A DNA stretch of 64,000 nt from Brettanomyces bruxellensis (Eukaryota > Ascomycota > Pichiomycetes > Pichiales > Pichiaceae), in the NCBI RefSeq assembly GCF_011074885.1, contig NC_054688.1:310001-374000 (forward strand), given 5' to 3'. Below are positions 21,887 through 32,826 of this stretch, piece after piece. Under the pieces are notes generated by a model. The model saw only the letters and a list, made by a program, of their open reading frames with translations, did not search any database and was not told the DNA's origin. A program made the translations under genes and the position numbers. Every line of letters starts with the position of its first letter. The stretch's first letter is position 1.

Positions 21887-24800
21887 TTAATCTTTAGCCT
21901 GATTAGATGATGGAAGGATGGGCGTTTTCATTTTTATTGCTTGCATCTTGTCGGTTCCCGTAATCAGTTTGTCACTCTTAAGGGGCTCAGTCTCAGCAGT
22001 ATTCTCTTTTGTAGTATCCGACTCTCCCTTTCCAAGTTTTGTAAGTTCTTTTCTCACAGCCAACACACTATCTGCAATAATGGCATCAATTCCTGCTGTG
22101 ATTTCAAGCTTCACATTAGTTGGGTCGTTATTTTCCGATCCATAAGTAACGCACACAAGACCACTGGACTTAACAACGGACGCCAACCTTGGACATTCAA
22201 CAATTGGCTTAGCGTTTGAAACAATTCCTAAAAGATTCCACTTACGAGCGAATCTAATAGCATTTTGTAGAGAGGATGATCTCACATCTGCAACAGATGA
22301 ACAACCAGAGTCTGTAAGGAACAAAATAGGAATAGATGGCTGTTTCAATGATAGCATGGTACAAATATCCGGATGGAAAGAAGAAAAAACAACGTTTCTC
22401 TTACCTTTATTCTCAAATACCGTTTTAAGGATGGTGTCAACAAAGTGATTCATGTCCGGACCCACCTGACCAATATCCTCAATTTGGGACTCATCAAGCA
22501 TTGGGTACTTGACCTCAATGTTAAATCCAACTTTTGACGGAACTTGTTTGAATAATTCAGCCAATGTGACAAATTTAGATGCAATAGTTGAACCACGTGA
22601 ATTACCTTTATATTTCTTTTGCTTCCAGGTTCTGGTATGTCTCATCCTTTCCCTAGCTGCATCTATACCAGCATGGCCCTTGATTCTCCCTTTCGAAATG
22701 AACGTATCATCCCTAGTATCACCCCTCCTTCCATTTAACTGAGGCTCTGGATTATCATTCTGTTCATTCAATCCAAGAAACTGCTCAAGCGTTAATGCAT
22801 GCATCGGAATGTCAATTCCGGATTCGGCAACTAGAAAGTCATGATAGACAACTGGAACATTATCCTTTGTAAGCTGAACATCAAATTCAACGTAAGATGC
22901 ACCCAATGATGCAGCTGCAATAAATGATTCCATAGTATTTTCTCCAAGCTGGAGAGATTTTCTATCAGGAGAATTCATACCATTTCCTCTATGTCCAATG
23001 ACTCGTGGGGCAACCATCGACTTCCAGTAAACGCCTGAGTCCCCGAAAGTCATTTTAGGATGTTGGAAAGATGTCACCAGCATAATTTCAAATTTGACTG
23101 TTCCAAGAACTTCCAGAGTTGTAGCTTCTAAAATAGGAATTTTGGCAACATTCACAAGACTCTTCTTAAGTTCACCCACCGAGGTATAAACATTTCTAAG
23201 GATTGCAACAGCACGTCCAAGAACCTTGGAGGAGGAAGAAGAACCAGAATTTGATGAATTATTACTCAACATTCTCCGATCGTATTTTTCACTACCTGAT
23301 CGAATATTCTCCCGACCTCTAATATAGTTTTCTCTTCTATATGTCGACCTACCCCTATTATCTATCATACCATTTGGTTGGTCAATCGGTGATTCCTCGC
23401 ATTGGTAGGTAGGAACAATATCAAAGTAAACAACAGTATCCATAGGATCGGAACCATCACATTTAAATGTTATTGGATCGGTCGCACTTCCTCTAGTGTC
23501 ATCCAATGGAAGATCCAAAGTAATTGGAATCTGTTTTGGATCTGCCGTGTGAATTGAAAGTGACAGAGCAGAGTCTAACTCAGTTGTATGAAGCTTCGAT
23601 AATGGAACTTTCTTCAAGTCTAACGATGGGCCCTGATCACGTGCATCCGTGCTTCCCAAAGTCAACAGAACTAAAGCCTGATTTTCATGAAGATAGCTGT
23701 GGCCAAACGACTTAATTTCCTTTGTGGACATACCTTTATGACCATTTCTTTCCCCCACCATTTGCATTTTCATCTCCATCTTCCTGTTGTGGTCATATGC
23801 ACTTTTACCATCAAAATCGCTCAAGCGATCAATACTAGAAGCCAATTCCTTCATGTTATAAGGTGATATTGTCTTGGGTGAAAGTTTAGGAGAAATAACC
23901 GGCTTCCGAATGAATTGATACGGATCATAATCCTTAGGAGTAAGCATTTTCACGATTTCCATGTGTCCCCTCAAAGCTGCATGCTCTCTTGGAGTCCACC
24001 CACTTTGATCAAAAATGTGGAACTTCGCACCATTGGCTATCAATGATTCAACAATTGCAGCAAACCCTTCAGCAGCGGCAACAAAGATTGGTGTCCATCC
24101 AAACGTTCCTTCTCCAATCTCAGAATTGGCCTTTCGTTTCAACAAACAATCCACAGATGACAAAAGATCTAACTTTGATGCAATGTAAAGAGAAGTTTCG
24201 TGAGTTTCTGGTTCACAATAATCAATGTCAATGCCTTTTCTATCCAAAAGCAATTCAATGAGCTCTGGAGAATCCAATCTGGTAGCGATGTGTAGTAGAC
24301 CAGGACATGTCAATGAAATTTCAGGGCTAATAGAATTGAGAAGAACACTAGCGGTACGTGGGTGTGTTCCGAGCACTGCTAGATGGATAGGTGTTAGGCT
24401 CTCACAGTCACCCCATTGATTAACATCATCCAGAGATACTTTCTCATTATACAAATCCCATTTTTTTAAGTACCTGACAATTATACCAGTAACCTCTTTT
24501 AGACCATATTGAGCGGCATAGTGCAACGGTGTCCTCTTGTAATTATCTTTCTGCAAAATTGCAAACTTTAAGTGTGCAGGAAGATGTTCAAATACATATA
24601 GCAATCCCTTTGAGCAATCATTTGAATTGATTCCATCTGGTCCAAATGTATTAAGAAGCCGGTAACTAAATTCTGCAGGAGACTGCGCTGGCACCGGAAT
24701 AGATACTTTGCTTCCCTGCTCCAATCTCTTAACATATTGTTTTCCAAGCGTAATAACATGATGATGCAAGAAATTTCGACCACTAATATCAGCCGGATCG

Positions 24801-25906
24801 GAAAGAACCGGAATTATCTCAAGCAAGTAGTCTATGCACTTGTAGCTCAAGTCGAGCGTTGCCCTGTTAAGTAAAGAGAGCAGCAACTTCAAAGGAGCCA
24901 ACACCGGTGACATGCATTCCTTGATTAAAACCTTGTTCAATAAGTCCGGATCATCTTTCTTTAATGCGTTCACGTATGGAGAGTTTCCAATTCTGGAAGT
25001 TCTTGCGGTGACATTCAACTTAGCTTCCGTTCTGTTGGAATTCATACCATTTGCAACAAATGCGGAAGAAGGTGGTGGAAGGCCAGAAGAAGCAGAGGCA
25101 TGCGACAAAGAAATTCCCATATCAACTGCAGAGATCGAAGAACTCGTTGAAACTGATCCAATCGACACTGATGATCCATTGGCAAGATTGGCACTGATTA
25201 CAGCCATTGCTTTGTTTCCCTTATTTGACACGCCATTACCAGTCGATTCCTCGGCGGATTCATCACTCTCACTATCCTGTCCCTCAAGTCTATCGTTGAG
25301 CTTCGTAAGATACTCATTCGCTATACTAAGACAATGCACAGTGTCAGTATCATTACAGAACTCTAATGGATACACTCGGGTATTCAAATAAGCATCCTGT
25401 CTGTGGGTTCCAGTTTTCTTGTCCAATTTCTTGAGAATCTTGCGAAACGCCCTCTTGTTTAATTCGCCAAACCATTTTAGGTTACGGAAGCAATTTCTAA
25501 GCTCGAGTAAAACGCCAATAATTTCCTCCTCCTCCTCGTCATCAACCAAACCTGCATCTTTAAGGGTTGTCATAGAGTCTGTATTTGTCAATTGACCAGA
25601 AATGCTCAAATCCGTCATTGCCGGAAGAGCACTTGTAATCTTCTTAAGCCTGTACTCATATTCCATATACTTCTTGTTGTAAAAATCGTCCACTTTTTCA
25701 ATGTTTCGATCAAGCTCGAAGAAAAAAGCTGCCAAGTCCGACTTCACCCTTCCGTTGTTTAGTACGTCAACATTTTTGTTCTGCGATAATAACTCTAATT
25801 CATTGTTGTGGATGGCTTTAATACGCTTTTTCAATGACTTATAGTTCATGTAGTGCAGATGCCACTCAGGGACCTGATGGGCCAAAAATGTTTTGCCAAA
25901 CTTCAT
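21887..25906 (-). CDS. GDE1: Glycerophosphocholine phosphodiesterase with SPX, ankyrin and GDPD domains
   Basis: This enzyme hydrolyses glycerophosphocholine to glycerol-3-phosphate and choline in the cytoplasm, salvaging products of phosphatidylcholine deacylation. The 1339-aa product begins with an SPX domain (MKFGKTFLAHQVPEW; about residues 1-200), which in this family senses inositol pyrophosphate and phosphate status. Ankyrin repeats follow at about 450-660 (RTPLHYAAQYG, TPIHLAVLG, TPREHAALRGH). The GDPD catalytic domain lies at about 965-1290, with the HRGNG motif, the ENT and EFD acidic residues and YHDF. It is slightly longer than S. cerevisiae Gde1 (1223 aa, from memory), mainly through Ser-rich linkers. 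The start is the ATG of the SPX signature. Its downstream-coordinate neighbour CQD1 is also adjacent in S. cerevisiae (YPL110C-YPL109C), which supports orthology. Confidence 0.96.
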   Translation of the reverse strand: MKFGKTFLAHQVPEWHLHYMNYKSLKKRIKAIHNNELELLSQNKNVDVLNNGRVKSDLAAFFFELDRNIEKVDDFYNKKYMEYEYRLKKITSALPAMTDLSISGQLTNTDSMTTLKDAGLVDDEEEEEIIGVLLELRNCFRNLKWFGELNKRAFRKILKKLDKKTGTHRQDAYLNTRVYPLEFCNDTDTVHCLSIANEYLTKLNDRLEGQDSESDESAEESTGNGVSNKGNKAMAVISANLANGSSVSIGSVSTSSSISAVDMGISLSHASASSGLPPPSSAFVANGMNSNRTEAKLNVTARTSRIGNSPYVNALKKDDPDLLNKVLIKECMSPVLAPLKLLLSLLNRATLDLSYKCIDYLLEIIPVLSDPADISGRNFLHHHVITLGKQYVKRLEQGSKVSIPVPAQSPAEFSYRLLNTFGPDGINSNDCSKGLLYVFEHLPAHLKFAILQKDNYKRTPLHYAAQYGLKEVTGIIVRYLKKWDLYNEKVSLDDVNQWGDCESLTPIHLAVLGTHPRTASVLLNSISPEISLTCPGLLHIATRLDSPELIELLLDRKGIDIDYCEPETHETSLYIASKLDLLSSVDCLLKRKANSEIGEGTFGWTPIFVAAAEGFAAIVESLIANGAKFHIFDQSGWTPREHAALRGHMEIVKMLTPKDYDPYQFIRKPVISPKLSPKTISPYNMKELASSIDRLSDFDGKSAYDHNRKMEMKMQMVGERNGHKGMSTKEIKSFGHSYLHENQALVLLTLGSTDARDQGPSLDLKKVPLSKLHTTELDSALSLSIHTADPKQIPITLDLPLDDTRGSATDPITFKCDGSDPMDTVVYFDIVPTYQCEESPIDQPNGMIDNRGRSTYRRENYIRGRENIRSGSEKYDRRMLSNNSSNSGSSSSSKVLGRAVAILRNVYTSVGELKKSLVNVAKIPILEATTLEVLGTVKFEIMLVTSFQHPKMTFGDSGVYWKSMVAPRVIGHRGNGMNSPDRKSLQLGENTMESFIAAASLGASYVEFDVQLTKDNVPVVYHDFLVAESGIDIPMHALTLEQFLGLNEQNDNPEPQLNGRRGDTRDDTFISKGRIKGHAGIDAARERMRHTRTWKQKKYKGNSRGSTIASKFVTLAELFKQVPSKVGFNIEVKYPMLDESQIEDIGQVGPDMNHFVDTILKTVFENKGKRNVVFSSFHPDICTMLSLKQPSIPILFLTDSGCSSVADVRSSSLQNAIRFARKWNLLGIVSNAKPIVECPRLASVVKSSGLVCVTYGSENNDPTNVKLEITAGIDAIIADSVLAVRKELTKLGKGESDTTKENTAETEPLKSDKLITGTDKMQAIKMKTPILPSSNQAKD

Positions 25907-27107
25907 TGCTTGATAAACAGAACACTCTTAAATATTTTAACACTAAGGTTATGATTAAAAGTTCCGTCACAAATCAAAAATCTGTCCTTCTGTTCCTTTG
26001 TGTGTCTTGCTTTATCCAGCTCAGAGTATTGTTGTTATCTTGATTCCACAGCCTTGAAAAAAAAAACTGTGAGACCAGGGCAATTTCCAGAAAACCTAGA
26101 ACGAACGATCAACGATCGACAAAAAGATAAAATATTAGCTGATTTCGATATATCTAACTGATTCTTGCAAGTTCATACTAAATATGGTGCTTTTACGATG
26201 GTTCAAAGCAATAAAAGAAAACAAGCAGTATGGTAGATATATAAAAAAAAGGAATGCACATTAATTGTTCGCTCAAACGTTTTTCTTCCCTTTTTCCTTC
26301 TCCGAATTGGACGGCCCGCACATTATTTAATAACAAGAAACCGTGCGGACTTATTTATTTTTAACAGTACAATAATAATGGCATCCCCCATCAATCAGTA
26401 ATTGGGAACATATTTATTTTTTTTTTAATAGTAACACCAGCCGACCCACCGAATCTTCGATTCTTCTTAGCTTTTTCAAATTTTATTGTTCGCCATTCCT
26501 TTTCATTATTTATATCAATAATATTTGCACGTTCTCAAGTCCGTTAATAAACCTAATAGAATAGCATAAGGCAATTACCCTTGTAACAGTCTTGTTAGCT
26601 ATGATGTTTAACTCCTTCTTCATTATTATGTTCAGTTGAGTTTACAAAAATCATATAAAATACGGGTTTCTTTTTCTTTATTGTTGGATAAAGGAAGCCA
26701 GCATTTTCTTTCTTTCAATAAAATATACTCGAGCACCTATTTGCTAAATCATGAATATCAGCACAGCAAAATGCTTCATCTGGAGTGTATCAAATGCCGA
26801 GACATCCACCCTCTGATATTGTTAAACATAATTTCGCTTCGTTTAATTTTAATTGTCACAAGCCCGACCATCGCCTCAATCATAATATCTATATATATCA
26901 TATCAGCCACGTGCATGTTTACAAGAGTAGAAAATTGTGAAAAAAAAAAGCTGTTTCATCGTTTTGTTTGTTAAAACTAGTTTGTAGACATATAGATACG
27001 AAAATAATATTCGTTCTACATTATATGTTCCAAATAATGCTTGTATATACATTTAAAGCTCCGTTAGTTCATTATATTGTTTATACTATTTCAACAATAG
27101 ACTTCTC
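25907..27107. other. Intergenic: GDE1 promoter and 3' region of CQD1
   Basis: No convincing ORF is seen. There is an interrupted inverted repeat around 26313-26341 (CCCGCAC and GTGCGGA) and a CACGTG hexamer near 26909, which is a possible bHLH (Pho4/Cbf1-type) site but lies about 1 kb from the GDE1 start. Several A/T runs are present. Confidence 0.4.
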
Positions 27108-29392
27108 TCAGTAGTTTGGGCACAAGCCGTCGGATTTTACTAGTTTATATACATCATGGACCGAAGCATTAACGAATTGCCGGGCTTCCAAAGTCAACCA
27201 AACTTTAACCATTGATAATTTTCCAGTATCGCGGAATATAAGCTTGCCCTCTTGGTAACCTATGTGTCTTAGCATGGGAATCGATCTAAAGTAAGGAAAA
27301 GTTGAGAATGCAGTTAGTAATTTACTTGAACTTCTATTTCTAATTAAACTGTAGGCACACCAAAGTACCATGCAAATACGCACCTTGCAAAAAGATCCAA
27401 ATCTGGATCAAGTTGTCTTCCTATGCCTTCAAGTAAAAGAATTGCTACGATAACGGTCACAAAATCACCCTCCATTCTAACGTGATGTAATCTCACCATT
27501 GAGAGCATTTGTTCTAATATATCACCAATTGAAATTGATCCTAATGTGAAAGTTCTTTTACGCACTTGGTCGACTAGTTTTTCCACTTTATACTTGAAAA
27601 GCTCTGTGTTTATTGCCGTTTCAGGTGTTTTGGATCTCTCTATCATCAGTTCACCCGCACGATATCCATCAAACTGGGAAAGAGCGTTGAACAATGATAA
27701 AAAATTATATCTATTTCGATCATTCAATTCTGTAATTAATCCCGTATCGATAAAGCATACTTGAGGCCTGTAGTTTTCTTCGTACATCTCCTCTAACTTC
27801 TTCTCTAACGTGGCATTCTCCTCGTATTTGTTTTGCGATAATTCGGACATTAACTGATCTGTTTCCTCCTCATTTGAAAGTATCTTCTTACCATTCGAGG
27901 ACATTCTCACAAACCTTATGATCATATTTCCAGCGTGAAGATCAGCGTGAACAAAGTTGTCGAGTATCAACATTTTTAGGAATGAATCGACAATAACATC
28001 ACTAACCTGCTTGGACATGTGCTTGTTGTTTAAACGCTTGAGTTCTAACACACGGCTCATGCCGATTCCTTGTACTCTCTCCTCGATCAATACTCTCCTT
28101 GAGGAAAACCATGGGACTGGGAATTTGACATCCAAACTCTTCTTGAAATTCTTACGGAATCTCTCCAAATTTTTTGCCTCAATCCTCATATCCAATTGAA
28201 GTCTCATCATCATGGCGAATTGATCAACTTCTTGAGGTAACGAAAGCCATTCCATTGTTGGCAAACAGTTAATGAAGTTTGCAAAGAATTTCATGATTTT
28301 TAAATCCCTTTCAATGCTCATTCTAGCTCCAGGATGTTCAACTTTAACTGCAACAAACTTGTCGTGCGCTCCTTCCCCTTGCTCTCCAATATGCATTGGT
28401 CTGATATAATCTGTCACAAATCTCGAACTAACTTTTGCCAAATAAACTTGAGCAATGGCACCTGTTCCAATTGGTATAGGATATATTTCATCAAACAAAT
28501 CATCAACAGTCATTCCATTAAATTCTTGTTTTATTAGCTTCTTTGTAGCCGCAAAAGAATGCGAGCGAGCATTAGAATGTAATTTACTCAATTCATTGCA
28601 TAATCCACTTGAAAATATGTCCGTACGGGAGGCAGCCCATTGTCCAAGCTTTATAAATGAGGCACCCGCAGTTTCTGCTGCTATCCTAACGAATTTATAC
28701 CATCTTAATGCCCCGGCATGTTCACCTTTGCGATTTCTATGGCCAAAGAAAACAATTGGATACGATAATATCACAGGAAAAAATAGAATGGTAAGTTCAC
28801 ATAGACGACTTAGAGTAATAAGTGGTTCCAAGATATAATCCTGAATAAGGTATCTGATTCTCAGAAGTATGCCAACATACTTTCGAGACACTTCTTTTTC
28901 TCTTTTTGCCTTTATTTCCTGTTCATACTCACGATTTGATGCATTATAGAGTTCCATCTCGAATGTATCACCATCATTATTGTCATCGGCATTAATGTTA
29001 TTCAAATTTTGAGTACCCCACTCTAGATTGTTTTGATCCATTTTGTTGTCATTCATGATATTCTTCGTATTTGATATTACCATAATGCAAACAAGCGTAG
29101 CTGTCAGACCCGAATAGAAGATTCGTCCATGAGGTTTTCGATACCTTGCATCCGACGTAGTAGTATAATATCGTCTGTATGATTTGATAGTTCTGCTAAA
29201 ACCAATAGCATCAAATGCATGTGCATGCAGATTGCCCCTCAAAGTTATATATGGACGCAAGCTCGTGCTGATATTTACAGTTTGAAATGAATTTATATGA
29301 GCAAGTCTTGCAGTGCATGTTAATCTTGCTAATGCACGGCTTTGAATGCCACCAGCAAAGGCCCGAGAAATTGCCAGTGGTAAGCGACTCAT
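27108..29392 (-). CDS. CQD1: Mitochondrial atypical (UbiB/ADCK-type) kinase-like protein, spliced
   Basis: This is a member of the ABC1/ADCK/UbiB family that influences coenzyme Q distribution and mitochondrial membrane homeostasis. The CDS joins 27108-27285 and 27384-29392 (728 aa). I start at the ATG 29390-29392 because the upstream frame has no ATG, and because this start gives an Arg/Ala-rich presequence (MSRLPLAISRAFAGG) suited to mitochondrial import. A membrane segment (TLVCIMVIS) follows. The kinase-like domain has the family's KxGQ motif (KLGQWAASRTD), the Ala-rich loop (GTGAIAQVYLAK), the lysine in FVAVKVEHP, and the catalytic HADLHAGN. The last 59 codons lie after a 98-nt intron. 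Without splicing the frame ends in an unrelated tail. Adjacency to GDE1 matches S. cerevisiae YPL109C-YPL110C. Confidence 0.93.
27286..27383 (-). other. Intron in CQD1 near its 3' end
   Basis: The donor is GTGCGT (27378-27383), the branch site a perfect TACTAAC (27313-27319), and the acceptor TTAG ending at 27286. Splicing joins codons across AG|A to give FARSIPMLRH and keeps the frame (spliced length divisible by three). The donor departs from the usual GTATGT at positions 3 and 4. Confidence 0.9.
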
Positions 29393-29782
29393 CTCTAATA
29401 ATCTTTCAATACTTATGTGGGAAATGATGCGATTCTTGTTACATTCAAGATTAATGAATCCATAATTGAATTTGTAAGGATTTGTAAATTCCGGATTGAT
29501 ATATGGCAATGGGAAAGAGCAATCGGAAATTGAAATTTCAAATTTAAGATCCGGTATTTTTTTTATTTTTTTTTTTTTGACACCCCACCCTTTTCAGATT
29601 GTATCTATTCCAATAAAGCTTTTTTGCGATTCTCGTTTGCAAATGTTGTTACCCAACATATTATTTAGAATTAAGCCCGACGAAATAAATTTGTCATGAT
29701 TATTACTATTTATTAATACTCTGATCATCATATATAGAGGTCGTACCAAGTGGAAATGATAAGGAAAATGCAACATACTTCA
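29393..29782. other. Intergenic: CQD1 promoter and 3' region of ARL1
   Basis: Contains T-rich stretches near 29558-29578. No other feature is seen. Confidence 0.5.
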
Positions 29783-30334
29783 CTACATCTGCTCTTCTTT
29801 AATAACGTCAATCAGCCAATCCAGTCCCTCCGTGAGACCCTCACCTTTTATTGCACTACTTGAAACAATACTCCAGCTTCTATCCTTTAATTCGGCCAAT
29901 CCAAGAGCTTTAGAAACTTCGGCTGCTGTCATTGCTCCGGGTTGATCTTGTTTGTTTGCAAAAACGAGAAGGGCACTATCCGAAAGTTCATCCTCCTTGA
30001 GCATGGTATGTAACTCTTTCTTTGCAACCACCATTCTCTCTTTATCCGTAGAATCAACCACAAATATAACTGCCGCCGTATCCGCATAATAGCATCTCCA
30101 ATATGGCCTTATAGATGTTTGCCCTCCAAGATCCCACATATTGATAGCTATGTTCTTATATTTTAGTGTCTCTACGTTGAAACCAATTGTTGGTTTTGTC
30201 TTCACAACTTCTCCAAGCTGTAACTTGTATAAAATTGTAGTTTTTCCTGCACCATCAAGACCCAAAATCAATATTCTGATCTCTTTTTTCCCACCCCAAA
30301 GACGATTGAACATGGAACTAAACACACTTCCCAT
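29783..30334 (-). CDS. ARL1: Arf-like small GTPase of the trans-Golgi
   Basis: This GTPase recruits golgins and other effectors to the trans-Golgi and acts in vesicle tethering. The 183-aa product has the usual family length. It has Gly2 for N-myristoylation (MGSVFSSMF), the P-loop GLDGAGKTT (about 24-32), the switch I threonine in [11 protein letters not shown], the switch II WDLGGQ, and the NKQD guanine-specificity motif (about 126-129). It ends in VIKEEQM, as in Arl1 rather than Arf1. It begins with ATG at 30332-30334. The next gene is TYR1; ARL1 and TYR1 are near-neighbours in S. cerevisiae (YBR164C and YBR166C), and the intervening UBS1 is absent here. Confidence 0.96.
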   Translation of the reverse strand: MGSVFSSMFNRLWGGKKEIRILILGLDGAGKTTILYKLQLGEVVKTKPTIGFNVETLKYKNIAINMWDLGGQTSIRPYWRCYYADTAAVIFVVDSTDKERMVVAKKELHTMLKEDELSDSALLVFANKQDQPGAMTAAEVSKALGLAELKDRSWSIVSSSAIKGEGLTEGLDWLIDVIKEEQM

Positions 30335-30994
30335 TTTAGATTTTTTTCTCCTTTAAAATGTTTCTATGACTTTCGCTGTTACTTTCAAATGCAATGTTGA
30401 CTTTGAATTGTCTAAGTTCGGACGTCAAAAAATGTTCTGTCTAATATAATGCACCCGTTTTTCTCTAATGACGAAAGTCTTAGCTGCAAAGTCGACGTGG
30501 TTTCTTGTTCTAATGGGATCTCTAGTGGTCTATTGTTATGTTTTAAATTAAACTGAATGTGTCGAACTTTGAAAGCTTCTTTTAAATATTTTTAATAAAT
30601 ATGCAAGTATAGAAACACCTTTTCGATAAGATCATTTAGGTTTATTAAGAATGAAGCAGATTCGGAAACGTTTAAAAAAAAAATGCAGGGAGAAAAAAAT
30701 GCTACGTAATCCGAAGGACAAAATCTTAGGAATCAAAGGATTGGACTTGTGTACAGATGTCAGTCATATTCACCAAATTGTATTAAACTGGTAGAATCAA
30801 ACCGGCTCGATATGGTGGATCTTAGATTCATTCTTAAAACATTATATTCATTTAAACCATGAAAATTTATATACATCTATTACTTATTTTTGCTGTTTCT
30901 TCTAGTAAGTAATGGAAGAAAGTATGATATATGCAGAGTTAAGACGTCAAATGCAACTACCGCAAGGCCTCTATAAGTCAGCAAATGCCATCAA
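30335..30994. other. Intergenic: ARL1 promoter and 3' region of TYR1
   Basis: About 660 bp of AT-rich DNA with no convincing ORF. No homolog of UBS1, which lies here in S. cerevisiae, is visible. Confidence 0.5.
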
Positions 30995-32326
30995 TTAATT
31001 TTTCTCCTCTCTATCCTTAACCCTTTTCAAAATTGTCTTAATCATCTGGTTACCAACCTTGGTTGCCTCAGGAAACATATGCTCAAAGTACCTTTGGACT
31101 TTCTCGAATCTAGTCTTGTATAATTTGAAGTCACCGTAGCTCACAATGAATGCCCACTCTCTAGAAGCCATAACGAAGTTAAGATCGTCCTTTCTAAAGT
31201 TATTGTTAGATATCGCCACCTGCAAACATTCTTCCAATAGATGTGGAGTACAAAATAGATATTCAGTAACACCCAAAAATATGCGGAATAAAGGTGTCGA
31301 GCAAATTATGTGATCGTATGGAACGATACCCAGACTCGACCATGAGTCCACAATAGCCAGCAAAGATAATTGGGAATTGGGTTGTCTTTTTCCGGGAGGA
31401 TAATTGTTCAACGAGTACTGTTGCAACAGATCGTCATCTAACAATAGCTGATGATCCTTCCCAAGATGTCCAAACACATTCTTTTTCGCTCTCATCACCC
31501 TCTCAGTGAGCTCTTCCTTACGGCCCTGTATCATCAGAGTAAATAGTTCTTCGCAAGATCTTGAGTACTGTAAAATCTGACTATGTGCAGACGGATTTGT
31601 GATGGCCAATCCAGCATATACGTGATACTTGTTTGAGTAAATCCGAAGCGAAATGTTGATCTTGGCATTTTCAAGGCCACCTGTCCACTTGGGAGTTTCC
31701 CATGGATATTGATTACATGAGCACCAGGCCAGGCCCATAGAAAGAAATGCTGCATGAGTCACTGCTTGGGTATCTGCAGTTATTTTATCATGCTCCTGGT
31801 ATGAAAGATGAACGTGTTTTGAATGGAGGCAAGACATAATGGATTCAACCAACTTCAATGACTTATCGGATGCTCTATGTTGAATTATGACCAGCGGTTG
31901 CCCAGTAGGATCAACATTTGGGCCATGCAGTGAGTGAACCGAAATGATCTCAACATCCTTCGGAAGGTGTTTCTCGAATGCAGCTATTTCTGGATATTTG
32001 CAGGAAGTCTGACCTCCGACAATCGAACCAACTTTAGTTGATGGTCCATATTCGGAAACAATTCGATCAATGTTTGCTGCTTCCACACTGTAGATAATGT
32101 AATCTGACACCCGGGATACATAATGTCCATTCTTAACCACCTCAAATTTATCACCGTATTTGGTTTTAAACTGTTCATAATTCTCGTCTCTATCACAGCC
32201 GACAACATGCCATCCAGCAGCACTAAATCGTTCTGCATACATTAAGCCCATCACACCAAGGCCAATAATTCCAACAGTTGTTGTCTGCTGAAATTGCTTT
32301 ATTTCTTCAGATGTGCCAATTGCCAT
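30995..32326 (-). CDS. TYR1: Prephenate dehydrogenase (tyrosine biosynthesis)
   Basis: The enzyme oxidatively decarboxylates prephenate to 4-hydroxyphenylpyruvate with NADP, the step toward tyrosine in the shikimate-derived pathway. The 443-aa product has the nucleotide-binding GLGVMG (residues 22-27), then conserved blocks of the fungal enzyme: DYIIYSVEA, VGGQTSCKYPEI, VHSLHGP, EHDKITADTQAVTHAAF, ICSTPLFRIFLG. Length is close to S. cerevisiae Tyr1 (452 aa). I start at ATG 32324-32326; the longer frame upstream begins only at a GTG, six codons earlier. The neighbour ARL1 is conserved with S. cerevisiae. Confidence 0.96.
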   Translation of the reverse strand: MAIGTSEEIKQFQQTTTVGIIGLGVMGLMYAERFSAAGWHVVGCDRDENYEQFKTKYGDKFEVVKNGHYVSRVSDYIIYSVEAANIDRIVSEYGPSTKVGSIVGGQTSCKYPEIAAFEKHLPKDVEIISVHSLHGPNVDPTGQPLVIIQHRASDKSLKLVESIMSCLHSKHVHLSYQEHDKITADTQAVTHAAFLSMGLAWCSCNQYPWETPKWTGGLENAKINISLRIYSNKYHVYAGLAITNPSAHSQILQYSRSCEELFTLMIQGRKEELTERVMRAKKNVFGHLGKDHQLLLDDDLLQQYSLNNYPPGKRQPNSQLSLLAIVDSWSSLGIVPYDHIICSTPLFRIFLGVTEYLFCTPHLLEECLQVAISNNNFRKDDLNFVMASREWAFIVSYGDFKLYKTRFEKVQRYFEHMFPEATKVGNQMIKTILKRVKDREEKN

Positions 32327-32492
32327 TTTTTGTTCAATTATCACAAGATACTCTTAGGATTTCGTTAGTAGTGACTCTGTGATGAAGTTCAGTCTCAAAT
32401 TGAATATAATATATGAAAATAGGTTTTTGATAATCGAAAGATCCTAAAATATCTAAGAATCTCTTACTTATATTGTGAAAAAATCTTATGGG

Positions 32493-32826
32493 TTAGGATC
32501 TGTAACATAATTGAAGGAGTGAATTATGGTATGGATAAGAGATAGATATTCTGCACTTAGTATTCGAAAACATTTTTTCGGACTGCTCGCTCAAGGTTTC
32601 GAACGTTTTTTTTGGCTTTTTTATTTCTTTTTCTTTACCCTTACTGGATAAAGCTACAATGACTAAGTTAGAGATGACTACTACTAGTACAAAGGATATA
32701 AGTTTGATCTTCTTGTTCTTTGAAGCTGTATTTTTTGATTCTAGTGCTTTAGTACAGTGTGGAATATCAATATGCAATGTTTTATGAAGTTTTGGACTAA
32801 GTTTTTTTTCTGCGTTCGTATCTCAT
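32493..32826 (-). CDS. Possible small single-pass membrane protein, frame broken in an A run
   Basis: A 94-codon frame (32493-32777) has no ATG of its own. It encodes a basic segment, one hydrophobic helix (about 22 residues, SFVLVVVISNLVIVAL inside it) and a Lys/Glu-rich tail. Just upstream, an ATG at 32824-32826 opens a basic peptide (MRYERRKK) in another frame that joins this one if one base of an eight-A run (32803-32810 region) is ignored. This pattern suggests one small gene with a homopolymer indel, real or from sequencing. I do not recognise the protein. It could equally be a chance ORF in the TYR1 promoter. Confidence 0.35.

Noticed and set aside
26636..26974. 112-codon plus-strand ORF upstream of GDE1
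   Set aside because: It starts at TTG, is AT-driven in composition, and has no family resemblance.
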